Shown here in pieces: positions 32,774 to 42,238 of a DNA stretch of 48,818 nucleotides. Source of the DNA: Lachnospiraceae bacterium. GTDB lineage: Bacteria > Bacillota > Clostridia > Lachnospirales > Lachnospiraceae. Both the position numbers and the translations under genes were made by a program. The notes under the pieces are model-generated. The model saw nothing but the letters and a program-made list of their open reading frames with translations, was not told the DNA's origin and ran no database searches. The stretch spans positions 1 to 48,818 of the forward strand of contig JAJQHZ010000035.1 of NCBI GenBank assembly GCA_021199475.1, given 5' to 3'. Position 1 is the first letter of the stretch. Every line of letters begins with the position of its first letter.

Positions 32774-33610
32774 TCAGCTCGCATCCCGGCTGACATGCAC
32801 ATCCATCTGTGGGTAGGGGATGTGCAGACCCGCGCGGTCAAATTCAATCTTGATGCGCTCGTTCATCTGCCAGAGCACCGGGTAATATTTTTCGGTCGGC
32901 ACCCAGCAGCGCAGACCGAGCACGACGCCGCTGTCCGCCAGCTCCGAGACGAAGACGAGAGTCTCTTCTTCATGGAGCACATCCGGATTTTCCAGAATCA
33001 GCCGGTTAAGCACTGCTTTGGCGGTCTCCAGATCGTCCTCATAGGAGATGCTCGCTTTGACCTCCAGCTTGCGGCGGTCCGCAGCCGTCACATTAACAAT
33101 GACATTTTCCGCGAGTGTCCCGTTCGGGACGATGACCCGCCGCGTGTCAGTCGTCAGGAGCGTGGTATACATAATATCAATTTTCTGTACCGTGCCCTCT
33201 TTTTCCTGCGTGATAATGTAATCGCCGACATGGAAGGGCTGGAACACCAGAATGATGAATCCCCCTGCCAGATTGGACAGACCGCCCTGAAACGCCAGCC
33301 CAATGGCGACGCCGGCAGATGCCACCAGAGCGGCCACCGAGGTCTCCGTCACACCGAACTGCATGCCGATCCAGAGAACCAGTACGCAGTAAAGAAGAAT
33401 CCGCAGCATGGAACAGGAAAATGTGATCGCGCCCTCCTGCATTTTCGAGCGGTGCAGCATGTTCCGGAACGCATTCATCACCCAGGAGATCACTTTCCGC
33501 CCGATCAGCCAGACGAGAATGCACAGCAGAACCTTTAGCAAAAAAGTGACAGCAACGGGGCCGGCTCCGCCTAGGTAGTCCTGTATATCATAAAGCCAGT
33601 TTTGTATCAT
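32774..33610 (-). CDS. mscS: Small-conductance mechanosensitive channel (MscS family)
   Basis: Membrane channel opened by tension during osmotic downshock, 278 residues. Three N-terminal helices (about 20-40, 64-84, 90-125) end in the pore helix with its Gly/Ala pattern, VASAGVAIGLAFQGGLSNLAGGFIILVF. The cytoplasmic beta domain (about 130-275) includes FHVGDYI, a hallmark, and VPNGTL. AGAAAGG lies ten bases before the ATG. Length and order are standard for MscS. It stands alone between repeat-containing spacers. Confidence 0.94.
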   Translation of the reverse strand: MIQNWLYDIQDYLGGAGPVAVTFLLKVLLCILVWLIGRKVISWVMNAFRNMLHRSKMQEGAITFSCSMLRILLYCVLVLWIGMQFGVTETSVAALVASAGVAIGLAFQGGLSNLAGGFIILVFQPFHVGDYIITQEKEGTVQKIDIMYTTLLTTDTRRVIVPNGTLAENVIVNVTAADRRKLEVKASISYEDDLETAKAVLNRLILENPDVLHEEETLVFVSELADSGVVLGLRCWVPTEKYYPVLWQMNERIKIEFDRAGLHIPYPQMDVHVSRDAS

Positions 33611-33719
33611 AAAATCATGCCTTTCTTGTATGGGTAAAGACTAAAAAAGTTGTCACCAGTCTGTCTATGCTTTCGTACCAGGCTGTTTTTCTCTATCACG
33701 CTTAATGGATTAGTAGCTT

Positions 33720-34334
33720 CTAAGCCAGCCCAAACTGTTTTTTTAGCTTTTGAAGTTCAGCTTCTGCTTTACGTGCATTTGCCTCTGCTTTTTCAGCGCG
33801 TTGCCGTTCGCGTTCAGTGTTTTCGCGTTCCTCCGCGCGGCCTTCTTCGCGGCCTTCTGCTCGTCCGTCCTCTACCAGTAATTGTCCAAGATATGTCATT
33901 TTGATCTCTCCTTTTATCTGTAATAATTCTGTGTTTGTCAGAAACTTAGTAGCCATAGCGTAAACAGCAGCTTCGATTTTCTCAATATCTGGCCGTGACA
34001 CGTTATCCGCTTTTACAGTGATTTCGAACGCGGCACGGAAGCGTTTCTGTTGGGAACTTTTTCCGCCGAAGAGTGGAAGCAGCGGCAGTGTGGCCAGATC
34101 ACCGCGCGTGACAGGTTCGCCGCTGCTAATCTTTGCCCGCAGATCTGCCAGTTCGGAGAAAAACTCCATCATGACCTTCATCACTCCATCCTCAATCTGG
34201 CTTACAGTATCGGTTCCGCCTTTTGTCTGGACTGCAACGCTATTAGATTTTTTGTCTTTGCGTTTTTTGACATTGCTTTTTTTCACGGAAGGGTGCTTAT
34301 GGCTTCTTGCGAATGATTTCGTATTTGTTGACAT
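33720..34334 (-). pseudogene. Rpn/PD-(D/E)XK transposase-like C-terminal remnant
   Basis: 204-residue frame. The middle and end (LATLPLLPLFGG, AVYAMATKFLTNTELLQIKGEIKMTYLGQ, then Gly/Glu/Arg-rich GRAEGREEGRAEERE and a coiled coil) resemble the C-terminal half of Rpn-family recombination-promoting nucleases. The N-terminal nuclease domain is missing and replaced by about 40 Lys/Ser/Asn-rich residues. A better-placed ATG four bases upstream, after AAGAGGTAAA, opens a different frame (MNVNKYEIIRKKP) that stops at once. This suggests a truncated, frame-disrupted gene, though an expressed short protein cannot be ruled out. Confidence 0.5.
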
Positions 34335-34605
34335 TCATTTTACCTCTTTTCTTTCGAAATTACTACCTGTTTTGAAATTTTTTATAATGTTTCTGTAACT
34401 TTTTCAGCAGAACTTTCCCAATCGGTATAGCGACAGAATGGGAGGGATTGCTTTTGGGTGATGTACTTTGGAATCTGAGGGTAGATTTCAGATAATGTTA
34501 TCTTTCGTAAGAAATGAGAGTGATGCAAAAATGTCACGAGAATAATATCATATAACACAAAATAAAGCAACACAAATATTATTAAGAAATAATAAAAATC
34601 GCTAC
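34335..34605. other. AT-rich intergenic region
   Basis: No credible gene. It would contain the promoter of the minus-strand Rpn-like frame; I cannot point to a clear one. No inverted repeat with terminator features was seen. Confidence 0.4.
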
Positions 34606-34634
34606 TTGTTTTACGAATCGCCCTATGGTATTCT
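34606..34634 (+). promoter_or_regulatory. Probable promoter of the TPR lipoprotein gene
   Basis: TTGTTT, 17 bases, TATTCT in AT-rich sequence about 165 bases before the gene. A GCCCGCGAAGCGGAC motif (34738-34752), one of the dispersed repeats, lies in the leader. Confidence 0.55.
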
Positions 34635-34800
34635 TAATGCAGTTTTGAATTTTTAATCCGAATGACTTAGGAAGAAAATAAAGGTAAGAGGGTTTCTGGT
34701 CGGAAGGTGTATTTTATCGGCTTTTATATTTAGCGGTGCCCGCGAAGCGGACATGGAAGTGTAGATGAAATGCCTGATTTTTTCAAGAGGAGACAGACAG

Positions 34801-35985
34801 ATGAAGGGTAAAAATAAAATACAGGCCCGTGTTTACGAGACATATCTGTGCAAAGACAATGATTCGATTTATAACGGAAATAGAAGACAGCACTGTGTTA
34901 ATTGTAAGCCGGTATTTAATTGTGCAGCTGCCATTCGCGGCATCGGCTGCGCAGTGTTGTTAATGATTTCCGTGTTTGCGGGCGGCTGCGCGATGGGCGG
35001 TGCGACCGGGGAAAACACGGTGGCGGGGCTTGCTGCGCTCGAAGAAGGAAGCTATCAGGAGGCGCAGCAGCTGTTTGAGGATGCGATCGACGCAGGAGAA
35101 CAGCTGATGCTGGCGTACCGGGGACTCGGTCTGGCTTACATGGGCCTGGGAGAGTATGAAAATGCGATCGATGCGTTTGAGGAAGCACTTGCGAATGCTC
35201 CGTCGCGCGCGCCGTCAAATACGGAAGACATCCGATTGTATCTTGCCACGGCGCAGTACCGGATGGAGGATTATGAGGATGTAATGATTACCTGCACGGA
35301 TATTCTGAATGATTCGGATGAAGGAAATGCGGATGCGTATTTTCTTCGCGGGGCCAGCTATCTGGAGGAAGGACAGACCGATGCTGCTGCGTCTGATTTT
35401 GATGCTGCGACGGCACTGGAGTCGGAGGATTATGACCTGTATCTGAATATCTATCAGTGCTATGAGAAAGCAAACCTTTCTGCTGTCGGCGTGACCTATC
35501 TGACGGCCGCGCAGAGTCTGAAGGGCGACGATACGGAATATTATTATAATCAGGGGAGAATTTATTATTATCTGGAGGAGTATGAGCAGGCGCAGCAGAT
35601 GCTGATCTCACCGGTCGAGGAAAAATACGAACCGGCGATGTATCTGATCGGCAAGGTTTACCTTGCGTTGGAGGACTATACGCACGCGCTGGACATTTAC
35701 CAGCAGATTCAGGAAGAGTTTGGAGAGAGCCAGGAGTGCTACAATGGCCTTGCGATGTGTGCAATTCAGAAGGAGGACTATGACACGGCCCTTGCCTATA
35801 TTTCACTGGGACTTGCGCTTGACGGAACAGACGGCAGGCAGGAGCTTTTGTTTAATGAGATTGTCGCCTACGAAGGGAAGCTGGATTTTGCGACGGCTGC
35901 CGGGAAAGCAGAAACCTATGTGGAAAGCTATCCGACGGATGAGGCGGGACAGAAGGAATGGGCGTTTTTGCAGACGAGAGAGTGA
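34801..35985 (+). CDS. TPR-repeat lipoprotein
   Basis: 394 residues, predicted to be exported and lipid-anchored. A membrane segment near 46-60 ends in a lipobox VFAGGC with the Cys near 63, so the preceding n-region is unusually long (about 45 residues) and holds a C-x2-C motif (HCVNCKPVFNC). The rest is a series of tetratricopeptide repeats, for example LMLAYRGLGLAYMGLGEYENAIDAFEEAL, YYNQGRIYYYLEEYEQAQQML and AMYLIGKVYLALEDYTHALDIY, which usually bind proteins. The ATG follows AAGAGGAGACAGACAG; an upstream start would add 12 residues. The partner is unknown. Confidence 0.82.
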   Translation: MKGKNKIQARVYETYLCKDNDSIYNGNRRQHCVNCKPVFNCAAAIRGIGCAVLLMISVFAGGCAMGGATGENTVAGLAALEEGSYQEAQQLFEDAIDAGEQLMLAYRGLGLAYMGLGEYENAIDAFEEALANAPSRAPSNTEDIRLYLATAQYRMEDYEDVMITCTDILNDSDEGNADAYFLRGASYLEEGQTDAAASDFDAATALESEDYDLYLNIYQCYEKANLSAVGVTYLTAAQSLKGDDTEYYYNQGRIYYYLEEYEQAQQMLISPVEEKYEPAMYLIGKVYLALEDYTHALDIYQQIQEEFGESQECYNGLAMCAIQKEDYDTALAYISLGLALDGTDGRQELLFNEIVAYEGKLDFATAAGKAETYVESYPTDEAGQKEWAFLQTRE

Positions 35986-36313
35986 TGGACGATGTTGTAT
36001 ATAATGGAGAGCTATGCTATTGGAAGAGTGCGTTGTGTACAAAGGGGTGTGGCTACCGTCTGGCATCACGGAGCAATATTGTGCATAAAATGAGGAGTGC
36101 CCCCGGTATCTGGCATACCGGAGGCTATTATGAAAAAATTTATCGATATATGCAATAGGTATCTTAACTGAACGCTCAGCTATCTGTATATCTGACTTTT
36201 ATCTGATTTCCTTGAAGCTGATGTTACTTTACCATGAAAGTGTGAACAAAATATGAACGAAAAGTGAAAATATAGTTAAATTGACATAAAATCATTTTAA
36301 AATAAAAAAACTG
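35986..36313 (+). other. Intergenic region before the nucleoside operon
   Basis: A seven-pair hairpin, CCGGTAT with ATACCGG (36103-36121), lacks a T run. A 66-codon frame runs over this stretch but shows no domain or ribosome site. The right part is AT-rich promoter sequence, including a TTGACA (36281-36286). Confidence 0.4.
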
Positions 36314-36343
36314 TTGTCGGATATGCACAGATAGTGTTAAACT
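36314..36343 (+). promoter_or_regulatory. Probable promoter of the deoD operon
   Basis: TTGTCG, an 18-base spacer and TAAACT, about 70 bases before deoD. TTGACA at 36281-36286 lacks a matching -10 at normal distance. Confidence 0.5.
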
Positions 36344-36412
36344 ATATGGGTAAAATTGTTGGTAATTTTTTAGAAAATATCTAACTGTAAAAAACTAAAG
36401 GAGGTTTTTATT

Positions 36413-37120
36413 ATGAGTCAGACACCTACCCCGCACATTGCGGCGTTACCGGGAGATTTTGCGAGGACAGTATTGATGCCGGGCGATCCGCTGCGCGCAA
36501 AGCACATTGCGGAGACATTTCTGGAGGAAGCGGTTCTTGTCAATAATGTCCGCGGCGTAAACGGTTATACGGGTACGTATCAGGGGAAAAAGGTATCCGT
36601 GATGGCGAGCGGCATGGGAATGCCGTCGATTGGCATTTATTCGTATGAATTGTTCCACTTTTATGATGTGGAAAATATTATTCGCATCGGCACAGCCGGG
36701 GCGCTACAGCCGGATCTGGCGATCCGGGATCTCGTGCTCGGCATGGGCGCGTGCACAGATTCGAATTACGCGGCGCAGTATGAGCTGCCGGGGACGTTTG
36801 CGCCGATCGCGTCCTTCGAGCTTTTAAAGAATGCGGTGGCGGCCGCTGAGAAGATGGGACTTCGTTACCGGGTCGGCAATCTGGTGTCGGCGGATGTCTT
36901 TTACAATGACCGCCCGACGACGGAGAAATGGCAGAAGATGGGCGCGCTCGCGGTTGAGATGGAGGCGGCGGCGCTTTATATGAATGCGGCCCGCGCCGGG
37001 AAAAACGCGCTGGCGATCTGCACGGTTTCGGACAGCATGGTGACCGGCGAGGTGACCACCTCCGAGGAGCGTCAGACGAGCTTTAATGATATGGTGAAGG
37101 TTGCAATGGAGATTGCATAA
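36413..37120 (+). CDS. deoD: Purine nucleoside phosphorylase DeoD
   Basis: Splits purine nucleosides with phosphate into base and (deoxy)ribose-1-phosphate; 235 residues, normal for the hexameric trimer-of-dimers type. Motifs: MPGDPLRAKHIAE, SGMGMPSIGIYSYELF, RIGTAGAL, VEMEAAALY and CTVSDSM with the catalytic Asp near 204. AAAGGAGGTTTTTATT precedes the ATG. First gene of a four-gene set (deoD, deoB, cdd, pdp) that turns nucleosides into bases and pentose-5-phosphates. Confidence 0.96.
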   Translation: MSQTPTPHIAALPGDFARTVLMPGDPLRAKHIAETFLEEAVLVNNVRGVNGYTGTYQGKKVSVMASGMGMPSIGIYSYELFHFYDVENIIRIGTAGALQPDLAIRDLVLGMGACTDSNYAAQYELPGTFAPIASFELLKNAVAAAEKMGLRYRVGNLVSADVFYNDRPTTEKWQKMGALAVEMEAAALYMNAARAGKNALAICTVSDSMVTGEVTTSEERQTSFNDMVKVAMEIA

Positions 37121-37239
37121 TAAATATTATATTTTGCCGCCTGATTCACTGCGTTTGACAGCGCGGCAGCAACGGCAGGAATGTTTGCCCCGGTTTGTCC
37201 GGGAAGACAGGGTATATTTTTCCGGGGAGGAAGCTTTGG

Positions 37240-38427
37240 ATGGATGTAAAACGGGTATTTCTTATTGTTCTCGACAGCTTTGGCATCGGCTATGAGCCGG
37301 ATGCGGATCTGTTCGGGGATGTTGGAGCCAATACGTTGGCTTCGATCGTAAAATCGGACCGCTATGACACACCGAATCTGGAGCGGTTTGGCATGTTTAA
37401 TATTGACGGAGTCACCTGCCGTCCCGGCGTGGAAGCTCCGATTGCTGCATATGGGCGGCTGCGGGAGCGTTCCATGGGAAAGGATACGACGATCGGGCAC
37501 TGGGAGATTGCGGGTATGATTTCACCGGAGCCGATGCCGGTGTATCCGGACGGCTTTCCGGAGGAGGTGCTGGCTCCGTTCCGGGAGCAGACGGGGCGCG
37601 GGGTTCTCTGCAACCGGCCGTACTCCGGCACGGACGTGATCCGCGACTATGGCGAAGAGCACAGGAAGACCGGCGATCTGATTGTCTATACATCGGCGGA
37701 CAGCGTGTTTCAGATTGCAGCGCACGAGGAGGTAGTGCCGCTGGAGGAGCTGTACGACTGCTGCCGCAAGGCACGGGCCATTCTGCAGGGAAAGCATGGC
37801 GTGGGCCGGGTCATTGCGCGCCCGTTTGTGGGAGACTCGGCAGCGAACTTTACGAGGACGAGGAACCGGCATGATTTTTCTCTGATTCCGCCGAAGCGCA
37901 CGATGCTGGTGAGTTTGATGGAGCACGGCTTTGACACATACGGCGTTGGCAAGATCAATGATATTTTTGCCGGACAGGGCATCGCGCATACGACTCCGAT
38001 CTCAGACAATGAGGACGGAATGAACAAAACACTCTCGTTGATGGATCAGGACTTTACCGGGCTCTGCTTCGTGAACCTGGTGGATTTTGATATGCTTTAC
38101 GGACATCGGAATGACGTCGATGGCTATGCGGCTGCGGCGACGCTTTTTGACCGGCAGCTGGCAGAAATGATGGAAAAGCTGCGGGACGATGATGTGGTGC
38201 TGATTACTGCAGATCACGGCTGCGATCCCGGATTTCCGGGGACGGATCATTCCCGTGAGTATGTGCCAATGCTTTTGTACGGAAAACGTGTAAAGCCGGG
38301 TGTTTCCATCGGTACGAGGAGCAGCTTCGCGGACATCGCCGCGACGGTGCTGGAGATGTTTGGCATATCAGAGAGCCTCGACGGAACGAGCTTCTGGGGC
38401 GAAGTGAAAGGAACAGGAGAGAAATAA
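37240..38427 (+). CDS. deoB: Phosphopentomutase DeoB
   Basis: Converts (deoxy)ribose-1-phosphate to the 5-phosphate, linking nucleoside phosphorolysis to central metabolism; 395 residues, standard. It is an alkaline-phosphatase-superfamily enzyme binding two Mn ions: LDSFGIGYEPDAD at the start, GKDTTIGHWEIAG with the active Thr, NLVDFDMLYGHRND and ITADHGCDPGFPGTDHSREYVP. ATG after GGGGAGGAAGCTTTGG is preferred over an earlier in-frame start. Its stop overlaps the cdd start in TAATG. Confidence 0.96.
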   Translation: MDVKRVFLIVLDSFGIGYEPDADLFGDVGANTLASIVKSDRYDTPNLERFGMFNIDGVTCRPGVEAPIAAYGRLRERSMGKDTTIGHWEIAGMISPEPMPVYPDGFPEEVLAPFREQTGRGVLCNRPYSGTDVIRDYGEEHRKTGDLIVYTSADSVFQIAAHEEVVPLEELYDCCRKARAILQGKHGVGRVIARPFVGDSAANFTRTRNRHDFSLIPPKRTMLVSLMEHGFDTYGVGKINDIFAGQGIAHTTPISDNEDGMNKTLSLMDQDFTGLCFVNLVDFDMLYGHRNDVDGYAAAATLFDRQLAEMMEKLRDDDVVLITADHGCDPGFPGTDHSREYVPMLLYGKRVKPGVSIGTRSSFADIAATVLEMFGISESLDGTSFWGEVKGTGEK

Positions 38428-38846
38428 TGCAGGATCGGGAACTTATTGAACAGGCATACCGGGCGCGGCAGCGCGCGTATGTCCCCTACTCTCATTTTTC
38501 GGTTGGAGCGGCGCTCGAGACAGAGGATGGGGAAATTTTTCTGGGATGTAATATTGAAAATGCGTCCTATACACCGACCGTCTGTGCGGAACGCACGGCT
38601 TTTTTTAAGGCGATTTCGGAGGGCCGCCGTCAGTTTCGGCAGATCGCGATTGTTGGCGGATATGCCGGGGAAACAGAGAATACGACAGAGAATTTTTGCC
38701 CGCCGTGCGGGGTCTGCCGCCAGGTGATGGCGGAATTCTGTGACCCGGAAACGTTTCGCGTAGTGCTCGCGAAAAGTCCGGAGGAATACCGGGTCTATAC
38801 GCTGAACGAGCTGCTGCCGCTGAACTTTGGGCCGAAGGATCTGTAA
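38427..38846 (+). CDS. cdd: Cytidine deaminase
   Basis: Zinc enzyme that deaminates cytidine and deoxycytidine to uridine forms, feeding the pyrimidine phosphorylase downstream. 139 residues, typical of the tetrameric form. Zinc and catalytic motifs are TVCAERTAFFKA (CAE with the catalytic Glu) and PPCGVCRQVM with two further Cys. FSVGAALETEDGEIFLGCNIENASY is the conserved substrate-binding region. Translation is coupled to deoB through a one-base overlap. Confidence 0.96.
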   Translation: MQDRELIEQAYRARQRAYVPYSHFSVGAALETEDGEIFLGCNIENASYTPTVCAERTAFFKAISEGRRQFRQIAIVGGYAGETENTTENFCPPCGVCRQVMAEFCDPETFRVVLAKSPEEYRVYTLNELLPLNFGPKDL

Positions 38847-38915
38847 CACAGTTCGGCATACTGTTTGGGATAGTACGAAAAAAACAGATGATATTGAAAG
38901 GGGGGAATCCCGGAT

Positions 38916-40232
38916 ATGAGAATGGTGGATATTATAATGAAGAAACGCGGCGGCGAGGCTCTTCTGGAGGAGGAGATCCGCTGGATGATCGGGGAATATA
39001 CCAGAGGGGAGATTCCGGATTACCAGATGTCCGCGTTTTTGATGGCGGTTTATTTTCAGGGGATGACGGATGAGGAGACTGCAATCCTTACAGACGCAAT
39101 GGCCGGCTCCGGTGAGCGGCTGGATCTGTCGCAACTTCCGGGCGTGAAGGTGGATAAGCATTCAACCGGAGGCGTCGGAGACAAGACGACGATGGTGGTC
39201 GCACCGATCGCGGCGGCATGCGGCTGTACGGTGGCAAAGATGTCCGGGCGCGGGCTCGGGCATACCGGCGGAACGGTGGATAAGCTGGAGTCCATTCCCG
39301 GCACGCGCGCAGATCTTTCGAAGGAGGAATTTCTGGAGGTGGTCGCCCGTACAGGAATTGCAGTGACCGGGCAGTCCGGGAATCTCGCACCGGCTGATAA
39401 AAAGCTTTATGCATTGCGTGACGTGACTGCGACGGTGGACAGCGTTCCGCTGATTGCGGCTTCCATCATGAGTAAAAAGCTGGCTGCCGGAAGTGACTGC
39501 ATTGTGCTGGATGTGAAGACGGGAAGCGGCGCGTTCATGAAGACGGTCGAGGATTCTGTCTCTCTGGCGGAAAAGATGGTAGCGATCGGCGTACACAGCG
39601 GGAAAAAGATTGCGGCTCTGATTACTGATATGGACGTGCCGCTGGGATATCAGATTGGAAACACGCTGGAAGTAGAAGAAGCCGTGCGCACGCTTTCCGG
39701 GGAGGGTCCCCGCGACCTGACGGATGTGTGCCTGGCGCTGGCTTCGCAGCTGCTGCATCTGGCGGGGCACGGAGAAATCGATTTCTGCAGGCAGGAGGCG
39801 CAGGAGGCGATCCGCTCCGGCGCGGCATTGAAAAAGCTGGCGGATATGATCGAAGCGCAGGGCGGCGATCCGGACTATATTTATCATCCGGAAAAGCTGG
39901 GCAGAGCGCCGTTTACGGCAGAGCTTGCGGCAGAGAAAAGCGGGTATATTGAAAGAATGGATGCCCTCGATATCGGGGTCGCTGCGTCTCTTTTGGGTGC
40001 CGGCCGCGAGACGAAGGACAGCGCGATTGACCCGCTTGCAGGAATTATTTTAAGCAAAAAAACAGGAGACGCGGTGAAAAAAGGTGAGACGATTGCTACG
40101 CTTCTGACTTCCGATGAGAGCAGGCTGGAAGCGGCGAAAAAGAAGCTGGCCGAGGCAGTCATCATTGGTGCAGCGGCTCCCAGAAAGCATCCATTGATTT
40201 ACGCCCGGGTGACGGAGCAGGGCATAGAGTGA
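38916..40232 (+). CDS. pdp: Pyrimidine-nucleoside phosphorylase
   Basis: Phosphorolysis of uridine, deoxyuridine and thymidine to base and sugar-1-phosphate; 438 residues. Signature KMSGRGLGHTGGTVDKLESIPG near 108-129, phosphate-binding KHSTGGVGDKTT near 81, and DVKTGSGAFM near 199 are clear. Start MRMVDIIMKKR follows AAAGGGGGGAATCCCGGAT. It completes the salvage set with deoD, deoB and cdd and is likely in the same transcript, 69 bases after cdd. A thymidine-specific DeoA is the alternative; length favours Pdp. Confidence 0.94.
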   Translation: MRMVDIIMKKRGGEALLEEEIRWMIGEYTRGEIPDYQMSAFLMAVYFQGMTDEETAILTDAMAGSGERLDLSQLPGVKVDKHSTGGVGDKTTMVVAPIAAACGCTVAKMSGRGLGHTGGTVDKLESIPGTRADLSKEEFLEVVARTGIAVTGQSGNLAPADKKLYALRDVTATVDSVPLIAASIMSKKLAAGSDCIVLDVKTGSGAFMKTVEDSVSLAEKMVAIGVHSGKKIAALITDMDVPLGYQIGNTLEVEEAVRTLSGEGPRDLTDVCLALASQLLHLAGHGEIDFCRQEAQEAIRSGAALKKLADMIEAQGGDPDYIYHPEKLGRAPFTAELAAEKSGYIERMDALDIGVAASLLGAGRETKDSAIDPLAGIILSKKTGDAVKKGETIATLLTSDESRLEAAKKKLAEAVIIGAAAPRKHPLIYARVTEQGIE

Positions 40233-40362
40233 GGATATTATTCCCGCGAAGCAACGAGCTCAAGCAGCCGGAGTTGTAACAGCTCAGGACAGCGGAGCGT
40301 AGACCTGTGGCCTGCTGTTCTGTGAATAGTTAACATTATTTTAATCATGAAGAGGAAAAGAA
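40233..40362 (+). repeat. Spacer with dispersed repeat before ppaC
   Basis: Contains CCCGCGAAGCAACGAG and GACAGCGGAGCGTAGACCTGTGGCCTGCTGTTCTG, which can fold as an imperfect hairpin (ACAGC arm near 40289 with GCTGT arm near 40314). It resembles the GCGAAGC-type family, though degraded. No gene is seen. Confidence 0.4.
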
Positions 40363-42060
40363 ATGGGAATGGACGAAACGAATCAGGATACCGCTAAGCT
40401 GCGCAAGCGGACAGTCTGCGTCGTGGGGCATAAGAATCCGGATACGGATTCCATCTGCTCAGCGATTGCTTATTCGTATCTGAAAAATCAGCTGGGAGAG
40501 CCATACAATTATGTCGCCGCGCGGGCGGGGCTGGTCAGCGCGGAGACGCAGTTTGTGCTGGAGCATTTTCACGCGAAGGCGCCGGTTCTGCTGGAGAATA
40601 TCGGCACTCGTGTCAAGGACATGGAAATTCGCAAGGTTGAGGGGGTGCGCAGCAATATCTCTTTGAAACGCGCATGGACGCTGATGCAGGAGCAGAATAT
40701 TTTTACCCTTCCGATTACGAATTCAAAGAACAAGCTGAAGGGCCTGATTACCATCAACGATATCGCGAAGTCTTATATGGAGGAATACGAGAGTTCGATC
40801 GTTTCCACCGCGAAAACGCCGTACCGGAACATTCTGGAGACGCTTGAGGCAGAAATGATTGTCGGGAATCCGGACGGAGTCTTTGACAAGGGGAAGGTCG
40901 TGATTGCGGCGGCAAATCCGGATGTGATGGAAAATTACATCGAGGAGCATGACATGGTAATCCTGGGCAACCGCTATGAAGGACAGCTTTGTGCGATTGA
41001 GATGCAGGCAGGGTGTATTGTTGTGTGCCTTGGAGCACCGGTTTCGCGCACCATTCAGAGTCTGGCGAGAGAGCGCGGCTGCACGATTATCGTGACCCCG
41101 CTCGACACCTATGCGGTGGCGCGCCTGATTAACCAGAGTATGCCGGTGGATTTTTTTATGCGGAAGGAGCCGAATCTTCTGACCTTCCACCTTTCTGATT
41201 ACACCGAATCCATCCGCGATACGATGTCGAAAAAGCGTTATCGGGATTTCCCGATTCTTGACAAGGGCGGCTATTACGTGGGGATGATCTCCAGACGGAA
41301 CCTGCTGGGTGTGCGCAAGCGCGGGCTGATCCTGGTCGATCACAACGAGGTTTCCCAGGCAGTGGACAATGTTCTGGACGCGGAAATTATGGAAATCATT
41401 GATCATCACCGGCTCGGTTCTCTGGAGACCATCAATCCGGTCTATTTCCGCAATCAGCCGGTCGGGTGCACGAGCACCATCATTTACTCGATGTTCCGGG
41501 AGCGGTGCATTGAGATCCCGAAGGACATCGCTGGTCTGATGTGCAGCGCGATTATCTCGGATACTTTGATTTTCCGCTCTCCGACCTGTACGCCGATGGA
41601 TGTCGAGGCTGCGCAGGCGCTGGCGGCCATCGCCGGCATTGCGTGTGAGCCGTTCGCAAAGAAAATGTTTGCCGCCGGCAGTGATCTGTCGACAAAGACG
41701 CCGGAGGAAATCTGCTATCAGGACTTTAAAAAATTTGAATTCGGGGATATGAACGTCGGTGTCGGGCAGATTACCTCGATGAGCGCAGAGGAGCTGCAGG
41801 ACATTAAGCAGAGAATCACACCGTTTGTAGAAAATCTGGTCACCAGCAAGGAGCTGGATATGGTCTGCTTCATGCTGACCAATATTATGGAGGAAGGTAC
41901 GGATCTGCTCTGCTACGGAAGAAATGATGTGGATATCATTGAAGCTTCGTTCCATGAAAAGCTGGAGAACGGCAGTGTTTATCTGAAAAGTGTTGTTTCC
42001 CGCAAAAAGCAGCTGGTGCCGTCTCTGATGACCGGAATCAGTCAGGTGACGGGTGGCTGA
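40363..42060 (+). CDS. ppaC: Mn-dependent family II pyrophosphatase with CBS and DRTGG domains
   Basis: Hydrolyses pyrophosphate; 565 residues. The DHH domain is split by a regulatory insert: VVGHKNPDTDSICSAIAYSYL at the N-terminus (metal site), then two CBS motifs (about 70-130 and 250-320, the latter with DFPILDKGGYYVGMISRRNLLG) around a DRTGG domain, then LVDHNE, IIDHHRLG and GCTSTIIY. The DHHA2 domain completes it with RKKQLVP near the end. Members of this type are regulated by adenine nucleotides through the CBS domains. AAGAGGAAAAGAA precedes ATG. A tandem repeat overlaps its stop codon. Confidence 0.94.
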   Translation: MGMDETNQDTAKLRKRTVCVVGHKNPDTDSICSAIAYSYLKNQLGEPYNYVAARAGLVSAETQFVLEHFHAKAPVLLENIGTRVKDMEIRKVEGVRSNISLKRAWTLMQEQNIFTLPITNSKNKLKGLITINDIAKSYMEEYESSIVSTAKTPYRNILETLEAEMIVGNPDGVFDKGKVVIAAANPDVMENYIEEHDMVILGNRYEGQLCAIEMQAGCIVVCLGAPVSRTIQSLARERGCTIIVTPLDTYAVARLINQSMPVDFFMRKEPNLLTFHLSDYTESIRDTMSKKRYRDFPILDKGGYYVGMISRRNLLGVRKRGLILVDHNEVSQAVDNVLDAEIMEIIDHHRLGSLETINPVYFRNQPVGCTSTIIYSMFRERCIEIPKDIAGLMCSAIISDTLIFRSPTCTPMDVEAAQALAAIAGIACEPFAKKMFAAGSDLSTKTPEEICYQDFKKFEFGDMNVGVGQITSMSAEELQDIKQRITPFVENLVTSKELDMVCFMLTNIMEEGTDLLCYGRNDVDIIEASFHEKLENGSVYLKSVVSRKKQLVPSLMTGISQVTGG

Positions 42061-42170
42061 GCGGCCGACAGGAGCCAGATGACCAGGTGGCTGAGCGGCC
42101 GACAGGAGCCAGATGACCGGGGGCTGAGCGGTCAACCAGGAGCCAGGGGATCGGAGGCTGGGTGACCAGT
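42046..42170 (+). repeat. Tandem repeat covering the ppaC stop codon
   Basis: A unit of about 36 bases, GGTGGCTGAGCGGCCGACAG then GAGCCAGATGACC, occurs at about 42053-42086, again at 42089-42121, and a third time in degraded form to about 42156. The first copy contains the ppaC stop (TGA in GGTGGCTGA), so the repeat expanded from the gene end. Confidence 0.8.
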
Positions 42171-42238
42171 CGGGATACGATGCCGGACGAAACCGTGTAG
42201 AATCAGAACACAGAAAAATGGATGAGAGGGGACATGCA

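Noticed and set aside
35958-36158. 66-codon frame after the TPR lipoprotein gene
   Set aside because: Overlaps the lipoprotein gene end, no recognisable motif; ribosome site not convincing.
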